Positions 44,751 through 54,170 of a stretch of DNA of 64,000 bases are shown piece by piece. The DNA comes from an uncultured Pseudomonadota bacterium (GTDB lineage Bacteria > Myxococcota_A > UBA796 > SXON01), in NCBI GenBank assembly GCA_903875225.1, contig CAIQVJ010000103.1, positions 97,651-161,650 of the forward strand, given 5' to 3'. Every line of letters begins with the position of its first letter. Position 1 is the stretch's first letter. The translations under genes were made by a program, and so were the position numbers. A model generated the notes under the pieces. It had not been told where the DNA came from, did not search any database, and worked only from the letters and a program-made list of their open reading frames with translations.

Positions 44751-45911
44751 GTGCTGTTGCTCGCCTTCGCTCCCGCGTTCGCCATGACCCTGCCCGAGGC
44801 GCTGGACAGGGCGGCTGAGGTAGACCCCGACAGCATCATCGCGGTCCTCCAGTCGAGGAAGGAGTCTGCGCAGACGGCGGAGGCCTACGCCAACCTGGGT
44901 TTCACGCCCAGGGTGAGCGTGTCGCAGACCTTCGGCAGCACCCCGAGCAGCGATCTGTCCGTCAGCGTCTCGCTGCTCGACCCGCCAGCGTGGCTCTCCG
45001 CGTTCGCTCAGGGCGCCAACAGCCAGGCCGCTCGCGCCAACGCCGACGCCCTCGCCCGCGACACCCGCTACGGCGTGGCGGTGATGTGGTTCCAGGCCTT
45101 TGCAGCAGAAGAGGCCGAGGATCTCGCCCAGAGCTCGCTCTCCGAGGCGCGCGGGACAGCCGACGCCGCAGAGGCCCGGCTCCGCGCAGGGCTCACGAGC
45201 GAGCTGGACGCCAAGGCCGCCCGACTCGGCGTGCTCAACGCGCAGGCGACCCTCGCTTCCGCCCAGAGCTCCCGCTTCATCGCTCTCGCCCGCTTGTCCT
45301 CGGCGCTCCAGACCGAGGTGATCCAGGTCGACGCCCCCCGGCCCCCGGAGATGCCGGACGGCACGGGCACCTCGCCCTGGATCGCGGTCTACGAGGCGAA
45401 CGTGCGGCAGGCGCGCTGGGACGAGGCTGCCGCCTGGGCCTCGTTGTTCCCCACCGCCAGCCTGTCCGGCACGCGCTCGCTGCTCCCGGTCTCAAACTCC
45501 GCGGCATGGGCGATCACGCTCTCGGCATCCTGGTCGTTCTCGGGTGTGCTCGCACCGTTCCTGAACGTGCAGGAGGCACACATCGACCGCAAGATCGCCG
45601 AAGTGCAGCTCGAACAGCGAAAGCGGATCGACGCGCTCGACGTATCCATCGCGCGCGCCCAGGTGGACGCCGCGCGGGCCCGTCGCAGCGCGGCGGTGGA
45701 TGGCGAGAAGCTCGCCGCGGAGACGGTGGTGGTCGGCAAGGCGCGGCTCGGGGCCGGGCTCATCAGCACGCTCGACGTGCTCAAGTTGCAGGAGCAGGAG
45801 GCCCAGGCGCGCGTGCAACGCGTCGGCGCCGAGCTCGACCTCGCGCTGGCCGTGCTGGACAGCCGGCGGTTGTCCGGGCTCCCGGTGATCGAACCCCAAC
45901 CCGGTCGGTGA
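44751..45911 (+). CDS. TolC-family outer-membrane protein
   Basis: About 386 residues. GTG at 44751 gives a short signal peptide (LLLAFAPAFA) before MTLPEALDRAAEVDPD, the usual start of a mature outer-membrane efflux protein. Long helices with Ala-rich heptads (SEARGTADAAEARLRAGLTSELDAKAARL, VQRVGAELDLALAVLDSRRL) and beta segments (FTPRVSVSQTFGS, ASLSGTRSLLPVSN) fit the TolC hairpin-barrel plan. It would form the outer-membrane channel of a tripartite pump, but no pump or adaptor gene is nearby. It is the second gene of a unit with the MBL hydrolase. Confidence 0.85.
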   Translation: MLLLAFAPAFAMTLPEALDRAAEVDPDSIIAVLQSRKESAQTAEAYANLGFTPRVSVSQTFGSTPSSDLSVSVSLLDPPAWLSAFAQGANSQAARANADALARDTRYGVAVMWFQAFAAEEAEDLAQSSLSEARGTADAAEARLRAGLTSELDAKAARLGVLNAQATLASAQSSRFIALARLSSALQTEVIQVDAPRPPEMPDGTGTSPWIAVYEANVRQARWDEAAAWASLFPTASLSGTRSLLPVSNSAAWAITLSASWSFSGVLAPFLNVQEAHIDRKIAEVQLEQRKRIDALDVSIARAQVDAARARRSAAVDGEKLAAETVVVGKARLGAGLISTLDVLKLQEQEAQARVQRVGAELDLALAVLDSRRLSGLPVIEPQPGR

Positions 45912-45932
45912 GGGAAGCGCGACGGGCGGGGG

Positions 45933-46688
45933 TCAGATGCCCGCGCCCTGCCCCGCGTCCTCGGTCCACTGGGCGTCGTCGGGGGTGAACCCCGTCTGCT
46001 GGCCCGTCATGTCGTAGGTGTAGGCGCACGCGGTCGTCACCGTGAGCAGGCAGCCGGTCACGTCGCAATCCTGGGTCTGGTAGTCGTTCGTGGCTGCGAC
46101 CTCCACGCCGGTGGTGTCCAGCTTCAGGAGGTAGCTCGAGGCCGGCACGCGCCCCGTCGTCCCGACCGTCGCGGCGACCTCGTCGGACCAGGTGTCGGTC
46201 TCGGTCCAACTGGACACCGACTGAGAGCTGTCCTCCCAGGTGCCGGTGAAGCCGTCGTGCCCGAACGTGCCGCTCACCCGCGAGGTGTTGGTCGTGTCGT
46301 ACGTATAGATGTAGTTGTAGCCAGACGCGTGGGTGTCGCTCTCTCGCCCAGAAGCGGTGTGGTCCCAGCTGAACACCCAGCTCCCGTCGTCCTGCTTCGC
46401 CCCGGGGTACGCCGCGGATCCGACGATGAGCACAGCATTCTTCCCTTCCTGGTCCACCCGCCCGAAGAACACGTCGGACGAGACCTCTGCGGTGTCCGCC
46501 TCCGTCCAGGAGGTGTCGGCAGGCGCGGCCGTCGGCTCGTACGCACCGACGAAGTCATGGGTGACACCCGAGGTGCACTCGTCCCCGACCGCGACCGTGA
46601 GATTCCGGGTGAACATCCAGGTGCCGTCGGCGCCGTCACAGCCGGGAAGGACCATCAGGAGCGGAAGAAGAAGCAGCGCAACACGCAT
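45933..46688 (-). CDS. lipoprotein, unknown function
   Basis: A 251-residue exported lipoprotein. The signal is MRVALLLLPLLMVLPGCDG with lipobox LPGC (Cys17). The mature part is rich in Thr, Ser, Asp and aromatic residues in short strands (GTWMFTRNLTVAVGDECTSG, SGYNYIYTYDTTNTSRVSGT, GTFGHDGFTGTWEDSS) and is probably beta-sheet. Cysteines in ECTSG, QDCDVTGC and TACAY could form disulfides. No domain is recognised. It is convergent with the TolC-like gene. Confidence 0.85.
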   Translation of the reverse strand: MRVALLLLPLLMVLPGCDGADGTWMFTRNLTVAVGDECTSGVTHDFVGAYEPTAAPADTSWTEADTAEVSSDVFFGRVDQEGKNAVLIVGSAAYPGAKQDDGSWVFSWDHTASGRESDTHASGYNYIYTYDTTNTSRVSGTFGHDGFTGTWEDSSQSVSSWTETDTWSDEVAATVGTTGRVPASSYLLKLDTTGVEVAATNDYQTQDCDVTGCLLTVTTACAYTYDMTGQQTGFTPDDAQWTEDAGQGAGI

Positions 46689-46800
46689 GGAGACCTCGTC
46701 GGGCCGTTACCCTGATTTCGCGTGATCCGCGAGGCGGGGCTGCGCCAACCGGCAGCGCGCAGATCGGGCCGCGGAGCCGCCCTCCGGAATAAGCCTCCGC

Positions 46801-47880
46801 ATGCCGACCACGCCCCCGTCTCCCCCCGTCTACTGGGACTACCTCTCGCTGCCCGGCCTGCTCGCCCAGCAGGAGGGCCTCGACGGCAATCCCGGCCCCG
46901 ACGAGCTGCACTTCATCATCGTCCACCAGGCCTTCGAGCTCTGGTTCAAGCTGGTGCTCTCCCAGCTCCGGCTCGCGCGGAACCACCTCGCCGCAGCCCA
47001 CCTGCCCGAGGAGCAGGTGCCGTTCGTGGTGCACCACCTCGGCCGCGTGAACGTGATCCTGCGCCACTGCGTCGACCAGTTCGCGGTGATGGAGACGCTG
47101 CCGCCCCAGGACTTCCTCGCCTTTCGCGACAAGCTCACGCCGGCGAGCGGCTTCCAGAGCTACCAGCTCCGGGAGATCGAGGCCTTGCTCGGCCTGAAGA
47201 ACGAGGACCGCGTCTCGCTCGGCGGCGTGAAGCCCGAGGCGCACATCCAGAGCGTAGGGGCTTCGAGCCAGTTCGACGCATTCGCCCGCCTGCAGGCCAC
47301 CCAGCAGGAGGTCACGCTTCGGGACGCGTTGAACGCATGGCTCGCCCGGACCCCGGTGCAGGGCTCCTCGGTGGGCGACCCCGGCGACGAGTCCGTCGTG
47401 AACGGATTCCTCGCGGAGTACCTCCAGCAGGTGCAGGCCCACGGCGATGCCACGCTGGCGGGCCTGGTCACCGCCCTCGGCGACGCGGAACGCGCCCGGA
47501 TGGAGCCGCGGATCCGCACAACCGTGGAGGAGACCCGCAGGTTCCTGCTCGCCGACGACCCCGGAGTGCGGCGCGCGCGCGCGGGGCTCCTGTTCATCGA
47601 GAGCTACCGTGAGCTGCCGCTGCTCGCCTGGCCGCGGCTGCTCATCGACACGATCGTGGAGCTCGAGGAGCAGATGCTCCTGTTCCGCAACCGTCACGCC
47701 CGGATGGTCGAGCGCGTGATCGGGCGCCGCATCGGCACGGGGGGATCGAGCGGCGTGGAGTACCTGGACAAGACGACGGCCTACCGCACGTTCCCGGAGC
47801 TGTGGACGATCCGCTCGGCGCTCTTGCCGCGAACGATGCTTCCGGCCCTGCGGCACCGCGAAAAGTACGGCGTGTCGTAG
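46801..47880 (+). CDS. kynA: tryptophan 2,3-dioxygenase
   Basis: Heme enzyme that opens the indole ring of L-tryptophan to N-formylkynurenine, the first step of the kynurenine route to NAD or to catabolism. The 359-residue protein shows family features in order: YWDYLSLPGLL, DELHFIIVHQAFELWFKLVL, the GFQSYQLREIE active-site segment, LLIDTIVELEEQMLLFRNRH with the heme-ligand region, and RRIGTGGSSGVEYLDKTTAY near the end. It is somewhat longer than typical bacterial forms. No other kynurenine gene is in the window. Confidence 0.96.
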   Translation: MPTTPPSPPVYWDYLSLPGLLAQQEGLDGNPGPDELHFIIVHQAFELWFKLVLSQLRLARNHLAAAHLPEEQVPFVVHHLGRVNVILRHCVDQFAVMETLPPQDFLAFRDKLTPASGFQSYQLREIEALLGLKNEDRVSLGGVKPEAHIQSVGASSQFDAFARLQATQQEVTLRDALNAWLARTPVQGSSVGDPGDESVVNGFLAEYLQQVQAHGDATLAGLVTALGDAERARMEPRIRTTVEETRRFLLADDPGVRRARAGLLFIESYRELPLLAWPRLLIDTIVELEEQMLLFRNRHARMVERVIGRRIGTGGSSGVEYLDKTTAYRTFPELWTIRSALLPRTMLPALRHREKYGVS

Positions 47881-47911
47881 CTCTGCCTCCGGCGAAGGCC
47901 GCCCCGCCCGC

Positions 47912-48712
47912 TCACTTCCACCGGTCGTGCAGCCACAACCACCCGCTTGGATACTGACGGATCCGCTCCGCGTAGAACGCGTTGAGGGCATCCGTGATGG
48001 CCTGCACGTCGGCCTTCTTGTCGCCAGTCGGTACGGGCATCTCGAAGGGCTCCACCCAGAACCGGTGCTTCCCCGGCGCGAGCCGGACCTGCCAGCAGGC
48101 CCACACGGGCCTCGGCTTCTTCAGCCAGGCCACGCCGAACGCCGGCGAGGTCCTGCACGGCACGCCGAAGAACGGGCTCAGGATCCCGGCGTTGAAGCGC
48201 TGGTCCTGGATGAAAAGGAGGGACCGGCCCGCATCCATCGCCGCGAGGCCGTCGGCGAGCGTGGTGCCGGTCTCCAGCGAGAGCAGCCCGTGCCGCTCCC
48301 GGATGGCCGCCATGGTGTCACGCACCCAGGCATTCCTGGGCGTGCGCACGAAGCTCGCGAGCGGCGTGCTGCTCGCCAACGTGGCGAGCCCGATGTCCCA
48401 GGCGCCGGAGTGCGCCGCGACGAGGTAGCTGCCGGGGGGAATGTGCTCGGTGCCTTCGAACGCCAGCTTCTCGCCACCGCGCTCGAAGATGAACAACTCC
48501 ATGTAGAACAGGATGATGTTGTGCATCATCGCGAGCAGGGTGCGACGGACCTCCCGCTCGGAGTACCCGGGAAACGCCCTCCGCACGTTCCGCTCGGCGA
48601 GCGCCCGCCGGAACGGAAGGAGGTACCACCACACCCTGGCGAGGAGCAGCGCCAACACGTTCGCGACGGGGATGGGGGTTCGCGCGACGATCCAGGCGAG
48701 CACGGGCAACAT
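47912..48712 (-). CDS. LpxL/HtrB-family acyltransferase
   Basis: A 266-residue inner-membrane lysophospholipid/lipid A acyltransferase. The HX4D motif is His101-Asp106 in AAHSGAWDIG. The N-terminus WIVARTPIPVANVLALLLARV is a membrane anchor, and FIQDQRFNAGILSPFFGVPC and RPVWACWQVRLAPGKHRFWV are typical of the family. It would add a secondary acyl chain to a Kdo-lipid A precursor. Its ATG follows the stop of the waaA-lpxK gene directly (TGAATG). This is the last gene of a four-gene operon. Confidence 0.92.
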   Translation of the reverse strand: MLPVLAWIVARTPIPVANVLALLLARVWWYLLPFRRALAERNVRRAFPGYSEREVRRTLLAMMHNIILFYMELFIFERGGEKLAFEGTEHIPPGSYLVAAHSGAWDIGLATLASSTPLASFVRTPRNAWVRDTMAAIRERHGLLSLETGTTLADGLAAMDAGRSLLFIQDQRFNAGILSPFFGVPCRTSPAFGVAWLKKPRPVWACWQVRLAPGKHRFWVEPFEMPVPTGDKKADVQAITDALNAFYAERIRQYPSGWLWLHDRWK

Positions 48713-50839
48713 TCAGCTCCCTCCTACGACTGCGGCCAGCCGGGCTCGAAGCTCGGGCTCGCCGGAGAGGATCTCGATCTGCAGCCTCAGCGCCCAGACG
48801 GCAGCGTCGGGGGGCAGCCGGGCGGCGTCCTTCTCGGTGGTCACGATCACGTGGGTGGCGCGGTACGCCTCGATGTCCACGAGATCGGACGGGGTGTAGC
48901 GGTGGTGGTCGGGGAAAGCCCAGGTGTGATCGAGCACCAGCCCGAGGTCCCGGAGGAGACGGAAGAAACCCTCCGGACGGGCGATGCCCGCGAAGGCGGC
49001 GACCGGACGGGCCGGCAATTCTGCCAGTGGCATCGCCCTGCCCGACACCAGCCAATCGAGGGGACGGTAACGCGCCCGCACGACCACCGCGCCGGGCCGC
49101 ACATGAGGCCGCAGGAGGGGCGGAACGGGGGTCTCCGCGCCCGCGTGATTGAGCCAGACCACGTCTGCCTGGAGGAGGGCAGACAGCGGCAGTCGCCGCG
49201 TCCCCACCGGGATCATCCCGTCGCCGCCGGGAAAGCGGGCGTCGACGACGACGATGTCGAGATCGCGGTGGATGCTCGCCACCTGCAAGCCATCGTCGAG
49301 CACCGCAACGCCGACGCGCCCCGCCCGGGCTCCGGCGAACACCGCGGCCACCCCCCGGGAGCGATCCGGCGCGGACACCACCGGCACACCGCGCCGGGCG
49401 AGCATGGTCAGCTCATCTCCGAGCCACGTGGCCTCCCCTGCCGTGCGCAGGTCCACACCGGCGTCGCGCCCATACCCCCGGGAGACCACCGTCCCGCCCA
49501 CCACCTCGGCGACCCAGGCAGCGACCGGCGTCTTTCCGGCCCCCCCGGCGGCCAGCGAGCCGACCGAGACGACCTTGCCTCCAGGAACGCGCTTCGGCCG
49601 TCCACACAACCTCCGCAAGACCACCCCGGTCGCCCACACGGGTACCAGGGGCCACAGCCAGGGCCGCAGGGCGTGCTCAGGCGCAGGGCCGGCATCCAAC
49701 GACACCTCCAGGGCGCGCACCGTGGCCTCCGCCGCGCGGGTCTGGACCGGGATCGTGCGGGGCACGTCCAACGCCGCCGCGATCGCCGAAGCCAGCGCCG
49801 CCGGCGTTCGGGCCACGAACCCGGCCACCCCTTCCCACGCGCCCGGGTTGGCGCTCACGCACGGTCCATGCACGACGGGGCACCCGGCCGCCGTGGCCTC
49901 CGCGGGCGAGTGTCCCCCCACCGCGGGCTCGTACGTCCCGCCCACGAACGCGACCTGCGCGGCGTTGTAGAGCGATCCCAGCTCCCCGACCGTGTCGAGG
50001 AGCAGCATGTCGACATCCGGTGGCACGACCGGGCCCACACGTGTGCGCCGGAGCGACACGCCTGGCGAGGCCTGGAGCCGGGCCCACACCTCGTCGAACC
50101 GCCGGGGATCACGCGGAGCGAGCACGAGCAACGGGCGGGGGACGAGCTCCGCGCAGCCGGCGATCAGCGCGGCCTCATCGCTCCTGTGGGTGCTGCCGCC
50201 GATCACCGTCGGGCGTTGGAAGACGAGGCCGGGCCTGCCGAGCACTGCCTCGGCCTTCAGATCGCCGACGGCGAGCCCGCCCAGCTCAGCCGCAGTGGCC
50301 GCGTCGGGCGCAGTCCAACTGATCTCGCGTGTGAGCGCCTCCCACAAACCCGGCACGCGCCTCCACCGACGCAGGGCCGGGCCCAGCCGCGCGTTCACCA
50401 CCGCGATCGGGATCTCGCGGGCACGGCACGCGTCCAGCAGCACGGGCCAGAGCTCCGCCTCGGCGAGGATCAGGCAGCGCGGTCGCGTCCGGTCGAGGAA
50501 CGCATTCACCGCAAGCGGGACATCGAGCGGCGCCAGCAGCGTCTGGTCTGCGCCCACGGCCTGCTCGCGGGCTGTGAGCGAGGTGCAGGTGCGCAGGATC
50601 TCCACGCGCGGGATCGCCGAGCGGATCGCAGGGATCAGCGCCTGGGCCACACGGCCTTCCCCGAGGCTCGCAGCGTGGATCCACACAGCGCCGGGCTCGA
50701 CGAGCGGGACGCCGAAGCCCCAGCGCTCCCGGGCCCGCAGGCTCCAGCGCGGGTTGACCGCCAGCCCGAGCGCGATCCAGGGCGTGAGCAGCCAGAGGAG
50801 CGCCCGGTAGAGCGCGAACAGGGCCTGGAAGAGCAGCAT
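48713..50839 (-). CDS. waaA-lpxK: WaaA-LpxK fusion: Kdo transferase + lipid A 4'-kinase
   Basis: A 708-residue single chain joining two lipid A steps. Residues 1 to about 380 are WaaA (KdtA): an N-terminal membrane helix, VWIHAASLGEGRVAQALIPA with catalytic-type Glu61, CLILAEAELWPVLL, VVNARLGP and the C-terminal GGTYEPAVGGHSPAEATAAG. After a linker, residues about 390-708 are LpxK: P-loop SLAAGGAGKTPVA (431-437), VVSRGYGRDA, LDDGLQVASIHRDLDIVVVD, GTRRLPLSAL, FAGIARPEGFF and TTEKDAARLP. The two enzymes act next to each other in the pathway (4'-phosphorylation, then Kdo addition). ATG at 50839 overlaps the stop of the GT2 gene (TGATG). No frameshift or internal stop separates the parts. Confidence 0.93.
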   Translation of the reverse strand: MLLFQALFALYRALLWLLTPWIALGLAVNPRWSLRARERWGFGVPLVEPGAVWIHAASLGEGRVAQALIPAIRSAIPRVEILRTCTSLTAREQAVGADQTLLAPLDVPLAVNAFLDRTRPRCLILAEAELWPVLLDACRAREIPIAVVNARLGPALRRWRRVPGLWEALTREISWTAPDAATAAELGGLAVGDLKAEAVLGRPGLVFQRPTVIGGSTHRSDEAALIAGCAELVPRPLLVLAPRDPRRFDEVWARLQASPGVSLRRTRVGPVVPPDVDMLLLDTVGELGSLYNAAQVAFVGGTYEPAVGGHSPAEATAAGCPVVHGPCVSANPGAWEGVAGFVARTPAALASAIAAALDVPRTIPVQTRAAEATVRALEVSLDAGPAPEHALRPWLWPLVPVWATGVVLRRLCGRPKRVPGGKVVSVGSLAAGGAGKTPVAAWVAEVVGGTVVSRGYGRDAGVDLRTAGEATWLGDELTMLARRGVPVVSAPDRSRGVAAVFAGARAGRVGVAVLDDGLQVASIHRDLDIVVVDARFPGGDGMIPVGTRRLPLSALLQADVVWLNHAGAETPVPPLLRPHVRPGAVVVRARYRPLDWLVSGRAMPLAELPARPVAAFAGIARPEGFFRLLRDLGLVLDHTWAFPDHHRYTPSDLVDIEAYRATHVIVTTEKDAARLPPDAAVWALRLQIEILSGEPELRARLAAVVGGS

Positions 50840-52008
50840 CAAATCGGTCGCGCCCCCTGGAGCGCGCGCCCCTTCCACATCGCCCCCCGCGTCCACTGCA
50901 GCCGCAGCGCGTTGCAGAACACCAGCACGCCCAGCACGGCCCCGACGGGCTGGAGGAGCGCCCAGGCCGAGGCGGCGGGGCGGCCGGGCCACGCACCTCC
51001 CGGCTCCCGGCAGATGCGGCGCAGCACCGCGCTCCGCATCCACAGGAGGGCGGCTAGGTGCAAGAGGCCCGGCAGCACGCACCAGCCGCCCACGGCGAAG
51101 GCGATCCAGGGGCCAAGCTCGGCGAGCGCGACGAGCGTAATCACGCCGAGGGTGACGATCGAGTCCACGACGCGGTGATCGGGGCGAACCACGGCTACGT
51201 TCTTCGAGAACCCGCGCCACACCTCGCCGAACGATCGGTACATCCGCGTCCGGGTGAGATCAGGCCCCACCCTGAGCCGGTAGCGCGCACCGGCGTGCTT
51301 GAGCCGGCGCACGAGCGAGACATCCTCGACGACGACGTCCCGCACCGCCTCGTGCCCGCCCAGCGCGCGGTAGGGCCCTGCGCGGTACATCGCGAACTGC
51401 CCGTTCCCCATCGCCTCGTCGGGCTGCACCGGATCCTCGGCCGCCACGACGTTCACCGCAGAGAGCACGAGGCACCAGAAGAAGGGAGAGACCACGTGCT
51501 CCGCCCAGGTGCCGACCTCCTGCCCTGAGAGGACCACGAGCACGTCGGCATCCCCGAGCCAGGCGAGCGCGGTGCGGACCGCGCCGGGATGATGGACGGT
51601 GTCGGCATCCACGAACAGGAGCACGTCCCCCGTCGCGTGTCGACTGGCCACGTGCAGGGCGTGGTTCTTCCCGAGCCAGCCGTCCGGCAATGCGGGCGGC
51701 ACGATTCGCCGCACACGCGGATCCCGCGCCGCGTACTCGTCGATGATGGCGCCCGTGCGGTCCACGGAGTGGTCGTCCACGACGAGGATCTCGAGGTCCG
51801 CGGCGTCCTGGGAGCACAGGCTCTCGAGCAGGCGCCCGATCACCCGCTCCTCGTCGCGCGCTGGAACGCACACGGAGACGCGACAGTTCCGCACCACCTC
51901 CGCCGGCTCGGGGGCGTTCCGTCGTCCGACCAGGCGCCCGAGGTTTCGCAGCGCGAGCCACCGCCCACCGGCCAGCAGCCCGAAGAACAGGATCGACACG
52001 ACGTTCAC
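50839..52008 (-). CDS. GT2 family glycosyltransferase
   Basis: A 389-residue membrane glycosyltransferase. A hydrophobic N-terminus (VVSILFFGLLAGGRWLALR) precedes a GT-A domain with VSVCVPARDEERVIGRLLES, ILVVDDHSVDRTGAII, DVLLFVDADTVHHPGA (metal-binding DAD) and VEDVSLVRRLKHAG. Two hydrophobic segments lie near the C-terminus. The catalytic layout is intact. GTG at 52008 overlaps the upstream stop as GTGA, which decides the start over an earlier in-frame GTG. It probably glycosylates a lipid or lipid A-linked sugar, as the third-from-last gene of the glycolipid operon. The sugar is unknown. Confidence 0.88.
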   Translation of the reverse strand: MNVVSILFFGLLAGGRWLALRNLGRLVGRRNAPEPAEVVRNCRVSVCVPARDEERVIGRLLESLCSQDAADLEILVVDDHSVDRTGAIIDEYAARDPRVRRIVPPALPDGWLGKNHALHVASRHATGDVLLFVDADTVHHPGAVRTALAWLGDADVLVVLSGQEVGTWAEHVVSPFFWCLVLSAVNVVAAEDPVQPDEAMGNGQFAMYRAGPYRALGGHEAVRDVVVEDVSLVRRLKHAGARYRLRVGPDLTRTRMYRSFGEVWRGFSKNVAVVRPDHRVVDSIVTLGVITLVALAELGPWIAFAVGGWCVLPGLLHLAALLWMRSAVLRRICREPGGAWPGRPAASAWALLQPVGAVLGVLVFCNALRLQWTRGAMWKGRALQGARPI

Positions 52009-53129
52009 AGCGGCCGCCACGGGGCGTCCGCCCCCCTCCACGCCCAGGCCCCCGCACCGGGCGTCCGCCGCACGACGTCGTCCGAAACCAGGGTCGTCTC
52101 GTTCTCGATCGTCCGCCCGGCCGCCACGGTGATGCCGCTACCGATGCGCACACGGTGCCCCAACGCTGCGCCGAGGAAAGGGGTTCCGGAGTCCACGACC
52201 TCGCCGTCCATCACCACCCGCACGTTCCCCTGCAGCGCGAGGTCCTGCAGCGTCGCGAACGTGGAGAGGAACGTGTCGTCCCCGAGGATGCACGCCTGGG
52301 CGCCGATGTGTCCGACGCTGGACCGCGCCCCGAGCACGGAGAGGTTGAACATCGAGTAGTTCGCGAGGTGGCTCTCCGACCCCAGGAACGACAGGCGGGC
52401 CGTGGCGTGGTCCTCCACGATCGCCCCATCGCAGACGACACAGCCGCGGAGCACGCTGTAGGCGCCGATCTGCACGTTCCGGCCGATCACGCAGCCCTGC
52501 AGACGGGCGGTGGGATGGACCGTGGAGCCGCGCCCGATGCTGCAGCCCATCGCCCGCCCGGGATGCCGGAGCAGGGCCCAGAGCGGCGACCAGGGCGCGA
52601 GCAGCGTGTGTTCGAGGATCTTCGGGAGCATCGCGGCCAGGTTCGCTCGGAGGAGGTGCACCCAGTGGCGGATGGTCTGGGCGGTCTGCACGGTCGCGAA
52701 GGTCGGCAGGCGCTTCCCGAGCGGGAGGCGGACCTCGCCCGACAGTCCCCGTGCGGGCAGCACGACGACGTCGTCGGAAGACCCCAGGCGCAAGCCGAAG
52801 ACCCGCGATCCCCCCGGGCCGACCGGCTCCACGTCGATCGCCGCGTTGCGCTCGGGCCTCTCGACCAGCCCCAACCGGCCCTCGCGCTTCTGCGCCAGGA
52901 AGCGCCGCAGCGTCGGCCGCGACACGTCGACGTCGTCGTCCCACCAGAGCGTGTCGGACTGCGTTCCCGGGGCATCGGCCTCCCCGTCGAACACGAGCCC
53001 CAGCGACCGCGCGATCCGCTCCTGGCGCACCGCCAGCGGCTCCCCGAGCACGGTCAGCGCGCCCACGGGCTCGTCCCACGGCGCGATCCGCGCTCGTCCG
53101 GCGGCAGCTTTCACTCGCACAACGCGCAT
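52005..53129 (-). CDS. hexapeptide-repeat (left-handed beta-helix) protein
   Basis: A 374-residue protein. Residues 1 to about 190 are an unassigned domain with IARSLGLVFDGEADA and DTLWWDDDVDVSRP. From about 200 a left-handed beta-helix follows (MGCSIGRGSTVHPTARLQGC, VIGRNVQIGAYSVLRG, CVVCDGAIVEDHATARLSF, LGHRVRIGSGITVAAG), as in sugar or acyl transferases of the LpxA/GlmU type. It is the first gene of the glycolipid operon: its TGA overlaps the GTG of the GT2 gene. The activity is probably acyl- or nucleotidyl-transfer in glycolipid synthesis, by context. Start is ATG at 53129, 21 bp from the divergent holB. Confidence 0.8.
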   Translation of the reverse strand: MRVVRVKAAAGRARIAPWDEPVGALTVLGEPLAVRQERIARSLGLVFDGEADAPGTQSDTLWWDDDVDVSRPTLRRFLAQKREGRLGLVERPERNAAIDVEPVGPGGSRVFGLRLGSSDDVVVLPARGLSGEVRLPLGKRLPTFATVQTAQTIRHWVHLLRANLAAMLPKILEHTLLAPWSPLWALLRHPGRAMGCSIGRGSTVHPTARLQGCVIGRNVQIGAYSVLRGCVVCDGAIVEDHATARLSFLGSESHLANYSMFNLSVLGARSSVGHIGAQACILGDDTFLSTFATLQDLALQGNVRVVMDGEVVDSGTPFLGAALGHRVRIGSGITVAAGRTIENETTLVSDDVVRRTPGAGAWAWRGADAPWRPL

Positions 53130-53150
53130 CCCTCCGGTTATCCCGCCCCC

Positions 53151-54170
53151 ATGTCCGTTGATCCCCAAGGCCCGCTGCTCGGGCACAGCGCCGTCCGGGC
53201 ACGCCTCACCCGCGCCGTCAGCCTCCACCGGCTGCACCACTGTCTGCTGTTCGAAGGCCCGGAGGGCGTCGGCAAGTTCACCTACGCGAAGCACTTCGCC
53301 ATGGAGCTCAACTGCGAGGCTGCACCCCCCTCGATGTTCGGCGGCGGGCGCCCCGTGGAGAAGCCCTGCGGGGATTGCGACCCCTGCCGCTGGATCCTCG
53401 CCGGCACCCACCCGGACGTGACCATCGTGCAGCCCGACCCGGAGAAGGCCACAGCCGTGATCACCGCCGCCCAGGCGAGGAGCATCGTGAACGGCGTGCA
53501 GCTGCAACGGCACTCGGCAAGGCACCGGGTGTTCATCCTCGACCCGGCAGACGCCCTGAACGAGGAGGCTGCCAACGCGCTGCTCAAGACGCTGGAGGAA
53601 CCTCCGGATCGCACCCAGTTCATCCTCGTCACCGCGCGCCCGGCCACACTGCTCCAGACGGTACGCTCCCGCAGTCAACGCGTGCGCTTCGGCCCCCTCA
53701 CCGACGAGGAGATGGCGACCTGGGCGCTGCACCGCGGGATCGACGCAGCCATCCTCAAGACCGCAGGCGGGAGTCCGGGGCGGGCGTTGGCGCTCTCCGG
53801 TGGCGAGGCCGTGGCCCGGCTCGCCGCGTTGGACGCGCTCTGCGGCGCGGTGGGGCAGCCGCTCCACGTGCTCTTCGCCTTCTCCGAGGCCACGGCGAAG
53901 TCGGATGGTGGCGCGGAGCAGGTGCTCGAGATCCTCGAGGAGCTGCTTGCAGACACCGTCGCGCTCGCGGCCGGGCGCACCCCGACCCACGTGGATCGCG
54001 CGGCGTACCTCTCCCGCTGGGTGCGCGGGCTCTGGCCCGACGGCATCGGGCGTCTCCAGATGCAGCTGGCGGTCGCCAGGGACCGGCTGCGCCTGAACGT
54101 CCAGGACCGGATCGTGCTCGAGCCGGTGCTCGCCCAGCTGAACCTCGAGCTCTCCCACGTGCCCGCGTGA
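53151..54170 (+). CDS. holB: DNA polymerase III subunit delta'
   Basis: A clamp-loader subunit of 339 residues that opens the sliding clamp with DnaX and delta. It has a degenerate-looking P-loop FEGPEGVGKFTYA (36-43) and the zinc module with Cys55, 73, 76 and 79 (KPCGDCDPCRW). FILDPADALNEEAANALLKT is the Walker B/sensor region, and the expected SRC motif reads RSRSQRV, so the Cys is Ser. Residues 200-339 form the helical collar. Start is ATG at 53151. The next gene, tatD, overlaps by 4 bp (GTGA). Confidence 0.92.
   Translation: MSVDPQGPLLGHSAVRARLTRAVSLHRLHHCLLFEGPEGVGKFTYAKHFAMELNCEAAPPSMFGGGRPVEKPCGDCDPCRWILAGTHPDVTIVQPDPEKATAVITAAQARSIVNGVQLQRHSARHRVFILDPADALNEEAANALLKTLEEPPDRTQFILVTARPATLLQTVRSRSQRVRFGPLTDEEMATWALHRGIDAAILKTAGGSPGRALALSGGEAVARLAALDALCGAVGQPLHVLFAFSEATAKSDGGAEQVLEILEELLADTVALAAGRTPTHVDRAAYLSRWVRGLWPDGIGRLQMQLAVARDRLRLNVQDRIVLEPVLAQLNLELSHVPA

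Noticed and set aside
47927..51178. Plus-strand frame of 1083 codons
   Set aside because: Antisense to the acyltransferase and WaaA-LpxK genes, with no recognisable domain.
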